Source: Verrucomicrobiota bacterium (lineage in GTDB: Bacteria; Verrucomicrobiota; Lentisphaeria; JABSQK01; JAJFLO01). From it: a stretch of 47,855 bases of DNA. Below, in pieces: positions 1-7,993 of this stretch. The translations under genes were made by a program, and so were the position numbers. The DNA lies in contig JAJFLO010000033.1 in NCBI GenBank assembly GCA_021772675.1, positions 1-47,855 of the forward strand, in the 5' to 3' direction. Each line of letters begins with the position of its first letter. The stretch's first letter is position 1. The notes beneath the pieces are model-generated. The model was not told the DNA's origin, made no database searches, and saw nothing but the letters and a program-made list of their open reading frames with translations.

Positions 1-137
1 ACCTTAAAAATTAAACTAATTTAATTTAGGTCACTACGAAATCACTTTTCGAATTTCTGTAGGCAAAAAATAGTGCGATATTTGTCAATAAAAGGTGAAA
101 AATAGTTTTTGGGGTAGCCTTTTCTAGGCAACTTGGG
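1..137. repeat. Left copy of 137-bp terminal inverted repeat
   Basis: Positions 1-137 are an exact reverse complement of 47716-47852 (position i pairs with 47853-i); identity stops abruptly at 138. The repeat is AT-rich, holds a small GCCT/AGGC hairpin near its inner edge and no evident ORF. It could be the edge of a multicopy element at which assembly stopped, or one arm of a true large inverted repeat. The length is near a typical large assembly k-mer, which favours a contig-end junction. The right arm is listed separately. Confidence 0.95.
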
Positions 138-306
138 TTAACGACAAACAGTCTTTCATAAATGTCATCACCAACTCTAATTCAAATAGGTCAACTTTTT
201 TAAGTTGACTCGGTTGCGGGATTTTAAGTTCTTCATAACTCAGAGGTCACACAGTCAGTAGCGTAGACCGACTCGTTACCTGCCAGAAGCGGTTCGTTTA
301 CGGGGA
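138..306. other. Non-coding flank with one perfect 8-bp hairpin
   Basis: This stretch lies between the terminal repeat and the stop of the first gene. It holds one perfect hairpin, GTCAACTT-TTTT-AAGTTGAC at 190-209, about 100 bases past the minus-strand stop at 307. The hairpin has no T-run after it on the minus strand, so it is at best a weak terminator candidate. I see no gene here. Confidence 0.4.
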
Positions 307-1512
307 TCATATCTGTACTACTGGTTTATCTTTTATCATCGGATATTTGGTTTTATGTTGGTGTATTGCATAAGGATGAGATAAACAATCTTTAACCTCA
401 ACTTCGGGGAAGTAATCTGCTCCGACATCGTTACGCATAAAAAATGCATTTGTATTTTCACGATTACTGCCGATTAATCGATATCCTTTTTCACAACCCA
501 ATTTTGTAAACGCAGCCAGACTCGCTCCGAAGTATCCGGGCATATCCGGTAAACCACCATCACAAACAAAATCGTCTGCATAGGGTACTGTGACAGACTG
601 ATCAGCGCTCCAGCGGTTATTGTATTCAACGATCACAACTCGGGGGTAAATACATGTCAGCTCCTTCCATATCCAATAATCGACGCCATCCATATCCAGT
701 GAAAACAAATCCACTTCTCCTTTAATGTCACAATCCAATATCAGATCATTGATATTATCTTTTGTGATCCAAGCATTTATAAATTTCGGTGGAAGACGAA
801 ATGTATCTCGGCAGGTTTTGTAAAACTGAACTCCTTTTTCGACCCGCTCATTGCTTCCTTCGAAAAGGACCCCGTGCCAGCCATGATTGATAATCAAGTT
901 GGCAGTATTACATTCGATACCATCTCCGGCACACATTTCTATAGCTATCCGGTTAGTTGGTTCAATCAAAGAAAAAATGTATAATAAAATTCCATCCTCT
1001 CCATTTTGTGAAAATCGGCGAAACTCAATGTCCTTAAAATTAGGTCTAATAGCCAATGAATCTGTCATAGCCCTATAACTTAATGACAACTGTATCTGTT
1101 GCTCACGGCTATTAATATTCTCAGATAAAATGCGTGTAAACAATTCCTTATAAGGATTTTGTTGTTTTGCTGGTGGTATATCTTCATCACCACACCAGGG
1201 AATAATATCAATATTTGAAAATTGAGCATCGTTCTTTATTCGATCTTTAACTTTAGCAATGGCCTGTTTATCCACAGCAAGAACAATGGCATCCATCGCA
1301 GCATCAGTGTTAGCTGGCCGAACAATTGGTATATTTTTTATGCTGTCAAACGGACATTGATCATCTAAAATACAGACGATTGTTGGTAATGCTTCAATAA
1401 ATTTCTCCAGGTTTGTCTGGCAATACTTACCCGCACCCCATAATGCAATATTAGCATATTTGCGTATCTCTGTGGTATTCTTTAACCACATGAAATCAGT
1501 TTCGTTATTCAT
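307..1512 (-). CDS. FkbM-like methyltransferase with N-terminal Rossmann-like module
   Basis: A protein of about 401 residues. Residues 20-110 hold a Rossmann-like module (IALWGAGKYCQ, then CILDDQCPFD and IPIVRP) that recurs in three other proteins of this window. Residues about 165-400 look like a FkbM-family SAM-dependent methyltransferase: FSQNGEDGIL, an acidic glycine loop (IEMCAGDGIECN), GVLFEG and the later FSLDMDGVDYW strand. I chose the ATG at 1512 because AAGGAA lies 8 bases upstream; a GTG at 1518 is the longer option. It is the last gene of the minus-strand glycan run, so sugar O-methylation is likely but the acceptor is unknown. No signal peptide is seen, implying a cytosolic enzyme. 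Confidence 0.75.
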   Translation of the reverse strand: MNNETDFMWLKNTTEIRKYANIALWGAGKYCQTNLEKFIEALPTIVCILDDQCPFDSIKNIPIVRPANTDAAMDAIVLAVDKQAIAKVKDRIKNDAQFSNIDIIPWCGDEDIPPAKQQNPYKELFTRILSENINSREQQIQLSLSYRAMTDSLAIRPNFKDIEFRRFSQNGEDGILLYIFSLIEPTNRIAIEMCAGDGIECNTANLIINHGWHGVLFEGSNERVEKGVQFYKTCRDTFRLPPKFINAWITKDNINDLILDCDIKGEVDLFSLDMDGVDYWIWKELTCIYPRVVIVEYNNRWSADQSVTVPYADDFVCDGGLPDMPGYFGASLAAFTKLGCEKGYRLIGSNRENTNAFFMRNDVGADYFPEVEVKDCLSHPYAIHQHKTKYPMIKDKPVVQI

Positions 1513-1566
1513 TAACACTATTCCTTTTTTGTATGAAGCGCCTTTGAAACTTAAGTTTTTTTAGAC

Positions 1567-1648
1567 AACGGTCGCTGAGGACATCGCCCCTCCAAGGCGT
1601 TGTTCGCGACAAACGTTTTTTGGAGGGGCACCGTCCTCGGTGACCGTT
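1567..1648. repeat. Long imperfect palindromic intergenic element
   Basis: Two 29-base arms (1567-1595 and 1620-1648) form a long hairpin around a 24-base loop. Pairing is near-perfect, with two wobble-type mismatches at 1574 and 1576 and a 3-base internal bulge at 1583-1585. The stem is much more G+C-rich than its surroundings. It sits between two minus-strand genes and has no T-run beside the stem. It resembles REP- or MITE-like extragenic palindromes rather than a standard terminator, although it could stall transcription between the 1675-2598 gene and the one after it. Confidence 0.8.
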
Positions 1649-1674
1649 TATGCAGGTTAAAAACTCGGGCAATT

Positions 1675-2598
1675 TCATAAAAGATATGGGAATACCTCCG
1701 GGCGGTTAACGTTTTTAAATTTCCTCTCCGACCGCGGCAGACAACTTAGGAATTCACATATACAATCACCAGCATCTTTTAGTCTTGTGACTTGCTTCCT
1801 CTCTTTGTTATATTTAACATAAATACATTCGAAGTAAGTATCTAATAACTTAAAATGATCCGCGACTTGCAGTGTAAAAAAAGGTTCACCAATTTCAACT
1901 GTGAAGTCTGCGAGCTCAGCATCTTCTCCGATAAGATTATGTAATTTAATGAACGCATCTGTAATTTTTGGAAATGCAATTTTCTCAAATTTATGGCTCC
2001 TGTGAAGCTCCATATTAGAAATTAATGATGCAATAATTTCTATTGACTGTTCAAAACTTAATGCGTGAAGTTCTTGTGAGTTCTGCGTAGAAATTAAAAA
2101 ATTTATTAGTTTTAACACCAAGGCTTTCAACGTCTTCTTTTTAGCAGAGAAATGAATTTGGTGAAGCAGTGTGTGCTCTAATTTGCTTAAACTATTCTCT
2201 GCTATATTGAGTTTTTCGTCTGAAATTAAGTTTGAACTTCTAATATTTTCAAAAATTACTTCTTTTATCCCATCTAAGATCCCGTTTTCGACGTCATATT
2301 CAAACTGTGCCAGATCTTTATTTTCTGATAAATACAGTTCAAATTGATTTATTAATTTGTTTTCACTTTCTTCACTTTGTTTATTGGTGCTGTCCAATGC
2401 CGTTATTAACGCCAACATATTCAGATGTGCAAGCTGCTCTTCCTTATTAATCTGTTCGAGGTAGGAATCAATTTCCATTTGATTGCCAGCCTGCTCAATT
2501 TCTTTTAGTTTATTGGGATTAAATCCCCTGAGTAATACAGTGCCTGTTTTTTTACTCTTTTTAGGAGTATTTAGACTAGCTTGAAATTCATCAATCAT
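1675..2598 (-). CDS. Orphan helical protein of unknown function
   Basis: A 307-residue protein that I do not recognise. It is rich in Leu, Glu, Lys and Ile, with long predicted-helical stretches from about residue 30 to 200 and a mixed C-terminus with several aromatics (a DHFKLLDTYFECIYVKYNK stretch). There is no signal peptide, membrane segment or catalytic signature. The ATG at 2598 has an AGGTGA Shine-Dalgarno 5 bases upstream. It lies 8 bases downstream of the Maf-like gene, so the two are probably co-transcribed. The context suggests a role in glycan assembly, perhaps as a scaffold, but nothing in the sequence proves this. Confidence 0.7.
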   Translation of the reverse strand: MIDEFQASLNTPKKSKKTGTVLLRGFNPNKLKEIEQAGNQMEIDSYLEQINKEEQLAHLNMLALITALDSTNKQSEESENKLINQFELYLSENKDLAQFEYDVENGILDGIKEVIFENIRSSNLISDEKLNIAENSLSKLEHTLLHQIHFSAKKKTLKALVLKLINFLISTQNSQELHALSFEQSIEIIASLISNMELHRSHKFEKIAFPKITDAFIKLHNLIGEDAELADFTVEIGEPFFTLQVADHFKLLDTYFECIYVKYNKERKQVTRLKDAGDCICEFLSCLPRSERKFKNVNRPEVFPYLL

Positions 2599-2606
2599 TG
2601 ATTCAC

Positions 2607-4157
2607 CTAAACGTAACGTCTTGAAAAAGCTGGATTTGTACTGGGCATTAATGCTTTGTATAATTTTCCCAATTGTTCACCATGCGCCATAATAAGCTCT
2701 GCATTATAGCATTGCAGCTGAAAATACTCTTCGTAATCCATGCATTTAAAAAAGCCAGGGACTGCACTCTCAAGATCAACTTTTAATTCTTCATAATTGT
2801 GACGATTGTCAGAATTCCAGAATCGGTTTTCCTTATCGGGGCGCCCATCAAAACCGAGAAAGTGAATCTCGTTCCCCAAATAGGATGCAACCTGAAGCAT
2901 TGAGGTAAGAATATTATGCATTCCCTTTACTTTGAGATTGGTTGTGGCTGGGAAGTCCAATGTTTTGTTGCGAATGTCCAACCCGACGAAACGTGAATGC
3001 AGATTCTCAGGAAATAATTGATGAATCATGGGCATGAAGCGAGCATAGCTGACGACAAGCAATTCCGGAAATCGGGTTAAAATGTCAATCAGATCATCCC
3101 GAAATGTCGATGCATAAGTAACTGGACTTAAATGATATAAAGGATCTGCAGCAAAAATTAAATGCGGATCTATAAATTTACACAGTTTTTTGTCTTTGAC
3201 AATAGTATTGCAAACAATGCGGATACCATCAGAAAAATCATGGTTATAGGCATCTTGAAGCGACGGGCCGGTACCCAAGACATATACTTTACGAAAGTGA
3301 CCTTGTGTATTTATAAATCGATGCCAAGTCTTTATTTCATTTTTTACCTGTTCTGCTTGGGATGGCGCTGGATTTGCGCGCAAATGAATTTGAGAGTAAA
3401 CCCCCTCTGAATCCGCATCATTTTTCCGGTCCACAGTAAATGAATGCAAAACCAGAAGTATTTCTCCTGAAGCTGTTCGATCCCAAATAAGGGAACAAGC
3501 ATCTAGGAACTGACCTTGCTTCATGGCTTCATTGAATTCGCATCCTGGCATGAATTTTATGATACTTTCAGGCAATGAAATCTTTTCATAAAATGAAGGA
3601 CAAACAATAGCATCGACATCCAAATTCTCTTCAGATAGGGTATCGGATACGGGTACAATAATTGTTTGACCATCATTCTGACCGAGATAATGTGCTGCCC
3701 GGTAAATTTCAATCGCCATTTCTTCTGTTGATTCGAATACGGGGTACAGAACAAACGTTTGCCCATGGCTATCTATATCCGTCTTTTGGGCAAAGGAATC
3801 ATGCCAAGAATGTACAGGAATGTCAGCAAATTTTTTATCCGATGCTATTCGCTGTCTTAAACTGGCAATCTGCTCAATATTAACCGACATAATAATGACA
3901 TCGAATTGAGGAAGTTCATCTAGACTATCCGGTTTGATAATTGGAATTTTCTTAAAGCTGTCAAATGGACAGTAATCATCCAAAATACATACTATATTCG
4001 GCAATTGTTCCTTAAATACCGGCAGATAACTGCGAGCAAATTTGCCGATACCCCATAACGCAACTCTCTGAACATTAAGCTCATTTAGTCCCTTGCACAG
4101 TGATTGCATAACAGGGATACACTCGAATGATTTATCGGGTATAGTCATTAATGACAT
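2607..4157 (-). CDS. Maf/DUF115-like (MptE/GT42-fold) protein with Rossmann-like N-module
   Basis: A 516-residue protein. The N-terminal module (about residues 30-125: VALWGIGKF, CILDDYCPFD, IPIIKP) is closely similar to that of the 307-1512 gene, even at DNA level, which points to a fairly recent duplication. From about residue 285 a second domain begins with KVYVLGTGPSLQDAY and continues through FAADPLYHLSP and IHFLGFDGRPD. This GxGPSL pattern is typical of the DUF115/MptE-like group, which includes Maf flagellin-glycosylation factors and is fold-related to GT42 sialyltransferases. Near the nonulosonic-acid block, transfer of such a sugar is a plausible role. No good Shine-Dalgarno precedes the ATG; a second ATG lies three codons in. 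Confidence 0.65.
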   Translation of the reverse strand: MSLMTIPDKSFECIPVMQSLCKGLNELNVQRVALWGIGKFARSYLPVFKEQLPNIVCILDDYCPFDSFKKIPIIKPDSLDELPQFDVIIMSVNIEQIASLRQRIASDKKFADIPVHSWHDSFAQKTDIDSHGQTFVLYPVFESTEEMAIEIYRAAHYLGQNDGQTIIVPVSDTLSEENLDVDAIVCPSFYEKISLPESIIKFMPGCEFNEAMKQGQFLDACSLIWDRTASGEILLVLHSFTVDRKNDADSEGVYSQIHLRANPAPSQAEQVKNEIKTWHRFINTQGHFRKVYVLGTGPSLQDAYNHDFSDGIRIVCNTIVKDKKLCKFIDPHLIFAADPLYHLSPVTYASTFRDDLIDILTRFPELLVVSYARFMPMIHQLFPENLHSRFVGLDIRNKTLDFPATTNLKVKGMHNILTSMLQVASYLGNEIHFLGFDGRPDKENRFWNSDNRHNYEELKVDLESAVPGFFKCMDYEEYFQLQCYNAELIMAHGEQLGKLYKALMPSTNPAFSRRYV

Positions 4158-4210
4158 AGTAATCTGTCTAAACTATTTGGAGGAGAATACATTGGTGCTC
4201 ATTGTGTTTG

Positions 4211-5116
4211 TCATTTCAAGGTAGTACAATTCCTGAGAATGCTGTCAATATTAGGACAGATATCATTTTCAACTTGCCCCAAAAGCCATGAAACCTGGTC
4301 ATTTTGAGGTGCACCACACAACTGTTCCAATTCTTCAGTTAGTTTATGGCTCATCGTTTGACAAGATTGGTTCAGTACCCGAATCATACTGCCATGTAAA
4401 TTCTCCCAATCGATTTCTTCATGAAATGCAATAAGCTTGCCGCAGGTATTTACATGAGTTAACTCGCAGGGATATGATTTTATTTTTTGTGAGTGGCGAG
4501 CGGCACTATCTGATACTATTGGCTGCCGCTCTGAAACGAGCAATTGATATCCCTTTTTCCTAGGAAACCCGGCAATATCATAGATATGTATGATCAAGAT
4601 TTCTTGTGTTTTGCGAGTCAAATTCACACATTGTAATCCGAGGCTTAACCGTTTCCCAGAGGCAACCTTTTAGTACAAAATAGTCGTATCCTGCTGCATC
4701 AATTTTTATAAAGTCGATACCACTGATTTTTGCCGGAAACAAAAGTCGGCAATGCTGACAACATCAACAGTGGTAGTGCATGTGTGACTGGGATGAAAGT
4801 TATTGAGACTGCCGATAACCAATGGTAACGAGCTAGTGTAAAATGATCTGTTCAACTCACTTCTCATAAAAACTGCTCTATCATCAACAAGTAATTTGGG
4901 AAAATTGTTTGCTAACGCATCAAGCGTTCTATAGTTATTGGGATCCGGCTCAAACGCAAATACGCGCCAATCATTATCTAAAAACCGTGTGCAGTGTTTT
5001 CCTGAACCGGAGCCGACATCAATCATAATTCGGGAATCGGAAACCAACTTTAAGTACTCATGACAAAGCGTTGATTCACAAATTGAAATTCTTGAATTAT
5101 TTATGGTGTTTTTCAT
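4211..5116 (-). pseudogene. FkbM-family methyltransferase broken by two frameshifts
   Basis: Three frames together rebuild one FkbM methyltransferase of roughly 300 residues. Frame one (from ATG 5116) gives the SAM-binding IMIDVGSGSGKHCTRF and FAFEPDPNN and stops near 4706. A one-base shift at the A5 run (4727-4731 on the plus strand) restores GIDFIKIDAAGYDYFVLKG through CEFDSQNTRNLDHTY. A second shift near 4580-4590 restores DIAGFPRKKGYQLLVSERQPIV and the C-terminus ending at 4211. These segments follow each other in the normal FkbM order. The first indel is in a homopolymer and could be a sequencing error; the second is not, which favours real decay. Confidence 0.75.
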
Positions 5117-5265
5117 TTTTTATTGAGTTTTTCTAATGCTGTCAGCAATATTAGTCCAGAAGTCATTTCCCCGTCTATGTCATTCTCTAAACTGTGAAGA
5201 TGATTTTTCACCTTTTGGAGAAACCGATTATAAGGATTTGCACTCAGAGAAATTTGACTTATCAA
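5113..5265 (-). pseudogene. Possible 3' fragment of a lost glycan gene
   Basis: An open frame of 50 codons whose TGA overlaps the ATG of the FkbM pseudogene as ATGA, the coupling usual in this cluster. It encodes a charged helical peptide containing NPYNRFLQKVKNHL and LENDIDGEM. This weakly resembles the C-terminal tail of the adjacent FkbM remnant (QVENDICPN), suggesting the 3' end of a deleted tandem copy. The only start candidates are a TTG at 5265 and an internal ATG, with no clear ribosome binding site. A chance ORF is not excluded. Confidence 0.3.
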
Positions 5266-5290
5266 CGTTATTTATGAGTAAAGAGCGGCG

Positions 5291-7168
5291 CTAAAAACCC
5301 CATAATGTGCATGTAGCGCTGAGCGCGATCTGGACGTCCATAAAATGATCGACTACATACAGGTGGTTATTACAAATTTTTCTAAAACAATCCATCAATT
5401 GCAAATAAGGCTTTAAATTCGCCGGATTGTCGTAGTGAGACAAGCCGAGATAATAGGGTCCGACAGGCATGACAACGTAATTAACAAGATGATGTCGATC
5501 ACCTTTCGTTTTATATTCCAATGGTATTTGCTTAGATTCTGGAACTAATTGAGTAATCTCTTCTTCCTGTAACCCGGTCTTTTTAAGGCAACTTTTTATC
5601 AATTTTTCATCTATTGGCGTCTTCGAAAGCATTGATTTAATGACCCCTCTAGCCTCTTTGATTTGTCCCCGTGTCAACAACCAATTGAACTTCGTTATCG
5701 GATCCTTCCACTTTGACTCGATATCCCCCAAATGGAGGAGACGGCACATAGATGGATAAATTACTTCATTACAGGTACTATAACCAAAAAAATGGTGATC
5801 CTCGTAATGGGAAACGGTAAATTTTCGGTTTAGCTTCCGATGAAATTCTTCCTCGAAAAACGAGGGGTAAAGCAACTGAATCCGGTGTTCTCCAAAGTTT
5901 TGTGCAAGTACTTCCACTGTAGTCAGATATTGGTTCTTCAAACAGGTCATAGGCACCAGGATGCTGGCCGGTCCCCCTGCGTCAATTTGCTTCAGATAAG
6001 GTGAGATGTTTGACCCAATCCTTTTTGTGTGGTCTTTTCTGACTCGTTCCTCGACTACGCCGGCTTCCTCTCTGAATAACTCCAGATCTTTCAATTTCGA
6101 TTTCTCATGTGCCAAATTTGTGGTCTCATAATAATCATCTGCCGCGTAGAACTCTTCATTGTAACCAGACGACACCATATCAGGTTCGTAAACATATTTG
6201 TAGTTCCGACTGGTGATTGCCGTCCTGCGTGTGTTACTGTCATAAATATGGCGAGTATCCGTGCGTATCAGCCGATTCTTGAAAAATGACTCATTGCCAG
6301 AATCCAGTATATTTCGCCCAGAAAAACCACCATCCTTGATGTCTTGTCGAAGCCCCAGCATCCCAAGAATAGTCGGTAAAATATCTAATTGAGAAAAAAG
6401 GTTAGAGATCACTCTTCCTTCCCCCATACCGGGAAATTTCAGAAATAGTGGAACCACGGTGTTGTAGTTATCTAAACATTGACCGTGGTTTTCCTTATAC
6501 AAAGCACTTCTGCTTTCCATCGGTGCATAACCATGAGCACCCTTGACTTGGCTCGAATTTGGCGGAAAACCGTGATCGCCCATTAAAACCACTATCGATT
6601 CTTCATGGTTAATGCCGTAGTTTCCCAAGATGCCCAGTATCTCCTCCAGCTTGATCTCTCGCTCAATAATGCGCTCCGCAAAATAATGCAACGTGAAAAA
6701 CATGGGAAATTCATACCCTCTATCTTCAAGAAAGCCTGAGAGCGCCCTGTTGAATTCACTATAGTTCATTGAGTTAATTCCTGTATAATGCTCATCGACG
6801 TACTGATACCCCATGGGGTTGATTTCCCTCAGGCGAAATTGAGACGCCCGAGACGCAGAGATTCCGTAAGTATGATAGCCATATTTTCCAAGGATATCTT
6901 TCAGTGCTGGAAATCTAGGCATATCCCTTTCTGGGTACAAGTGCATATGCTTCATATGACATTCGATAGCCAGTCGACTGCTCATTACAGACGTAATAAC
7001 CATGTGGGTATCACAAGAATTCGAAATGACGTTATCGAATCGCCAGCACGGGGTAAGAATTCTATACAACTCGTCGACCTGCTCCTTCTGATAGGCGCCC
7101 AAGGCATCACTTATCAAAAATATAATATTTTTCCCCAACAGCCCTTCAGGCACAACCAATTTAGTCAT
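5291..7168 (-). CDS. Alkaline-phosphatase/sulfatase-superfamily protein, cytosolic, C-terminally extended
   Basis: A protein of about 625 residues. The N-terminal 350 residues have the alkaline-phosphatase-superfamily metal pattern: FLISDALGAY (Asp21), SNSCDTHM around Cys52/Thr54 where the catalytic nucleophile would sit, VVLMGDHGF (Asp198, His199) and a later KENHG histidine. The C-x-P-x-R signature of formylglycine sulfatases is absent, so a phosphatase or phosphotransferase role fits better than a sulfatase. No signal peptide or membrane helix is seen, unlike lipoteichoic-acid or phosphoethanolamine transferases. The last 250 residues match nothing I recognise. The ATG at 7168 is chosen because GGAG lies 8 bases upstream; GTG 7177 is an alternative. 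It is separated from the phosphoramidate operon by 165 bases. Confidence 0.65.
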   Translation of the reverse strand: MTKLVVPEGLLGKNIIFLISDALGAYQKEQVDELYRILTPCWRFDNVISNSCDTHMVITSVMSSRLAIECHMKHMHLYPERDMPRFPALKDILGKYGYHTYGISASRASQFRLREINPMGYQYVDEHYTGINSMNYSEFNRALSGFLEDRGYEFPMFFTLHYFAERIIEREIKLEEILGILGNYGINHEESIVVLMGDHGFPPNSSQVKGAHGYAPMESRSALYKENHGQCLDNYNTVVPLFLKFPGMGEGRVISNLFSQLDILPTILGMLGLRQDIKDGGFSGRNILDSGNESFFKNRLIRTDTRHIYDSNTRRTAITSRNYKYVYEPDMVSSGYNEEFYAADDYYETTNLAHEKSKLKDLELFREEAGVVEERVRKDHTKRIGSNISPYLKQIDAGGPASILVPMTCLKNQYLTTVEVLAQNFGEHRIQLLYPSFFEEEFHRKLNRKFTVSHYEDHHFFGYSTCNEVIYPSMCRLLHLGDIESKWKDPITKFNWLLTRGQIKEARGVIKSMLSKTPIDEKLIKSCLKKTGLQEEEITQLVPESKQIPLEYKTKGDRHHLVNYVVMPVGPYYLGLSHYDNPANLKPYLQLMDCFRKICNNHLYVVDHFMDVQIALSATCTLWGF

Positions 7169-7297
7169 AAACCTCACTCCAATCCCTGATATTTTTCATA
7201 AGCCTAGAATATAATATTTTAACTTCGTGGTTGGTTTCCTTCGGTACAACAATCGTTTTAGTCACCAGATTGAGTTAAAGGAAAAAACATTCAAACA

Positions 7298-7323
7298 TAT
7301 GAGGCTTTTGCGAGAGCCTCATA
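7298..7323 (-). terminator. Hairpin after the phosphoramidate operon
   Basis: A 9-bp stem, TATGAGGCT (7298-7306) with AGCCTCATA (7315-7323), and an 8-base loop, starting just past the stop at 7334. On the minus strand the T-run comes only after about 10 further bases, so it is an imperfect intrinsic terminator. Confidence 0.5.
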
Positions 7324-7333
7324 CTAAAAAAAT

Positions 7334-7993
7334 TTAAGATTCGGTGTCGAGTGTATTCTCTAGCCAATTCCAGATCGCCGTATTCGCAGGGGTATGCCAC
7401 TCATCGCGTTCAGGATGCCATTGAATTGCCAAAATCGGATATGAGCTATGTTTGAACGCTTCGACAATGCCGTCTTCGGTTTTAGCCAAAAACTCCCATT
7501 CCTCATGAAGCTGTTCGACGTAAAGGCCAAGGTTGTGATAGGAGTTTACCTCGTGAACAGCATCACCAAAAATATCCTTTCCGCTTTTACTGAGCACGAG
7601 TTTGTGATTGCAGCCAGCATGATTTTTAATGGCATGAAGCAGCTGTCCGGAACTGGTAAAATTGAGTAGTTGAAAACCTCGACAAATGCCGATGAGAGGA
7701 AGTTTTCGTTTTTTGCAGAAATTAATCAGGCCCTTTTCATGGGCATCACGCTGAGGGTCTGCATCAGCCAGGACTGGAGTTCGGTCGGCAATGCTGTTGC
7801 CTCCGCTGAGAATGAGCGCATCAATTTGGAGCTGAGTCAAATAATCTTCCGATTCACTTAGGCTTGCTGGTAGCAGAATCGGGCAATAATTCAGAGATTC
7901 CAAAAGATTAACCCAGGATTGGGCCAGACAATCCATAGTTTCTCCATAGTGAGTGGAGGAGGTTCTCATACTGATGGCAATGCGTCTTTTCAT
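7334..7993 (-). CDS. Class I glutamine amidotransferase-fold hydrolase, Cj1417-like CDP-glutamine hydrolase
   Basis: A 219-residue peptidase C26 (gamma-glutamyl hydrolase/PuuD-like) protein. It has an oxyanion strand (ALILSGGNS), the nucleophile elbow GICRGFQ and the catalytic IQWHPERD histidine/glutamate. The family normally cleaves gamma-glutamyl amides. In C. jejuni the homologue Cj1417 splits CDP-L-glutamine into glutamate and cytidine diphosphoramidate. Its ATG overlaps the stop of the glutamine kinase gene by 4 bases (ATGA), and homologues of the other three pathway enzymes lie in the same operon, which supports this role over polyamine catabolism. It is the last gene of the operon. Cytosolic. 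Confidence 0.8.
   Translation of the reverse strand: MKRRIAISMRTSSTHYGETMDCLAQSWVNLLESLNYCPILLPASLSESEDYLTQLQIDALILSGGNSIADRTPVLADADPQRDAHEKGLINFCKKRKLPLIGICRGFQLLNFTSSGQLLHAIKNHAGCNHKLVLSKSGKDIFGDAVHEVNSYHNLGLYVEQLHEEWEFLAKTEDGIVEAFKHSSYPILAIQWHPERDEWHTPANTAIWNWLENTLDTES

Noticed and set aside
5291-7168. True arylsulfatase
   Set aside because: The C-x-P-x-R formylglycine signature is absent and there is no signal peptide.
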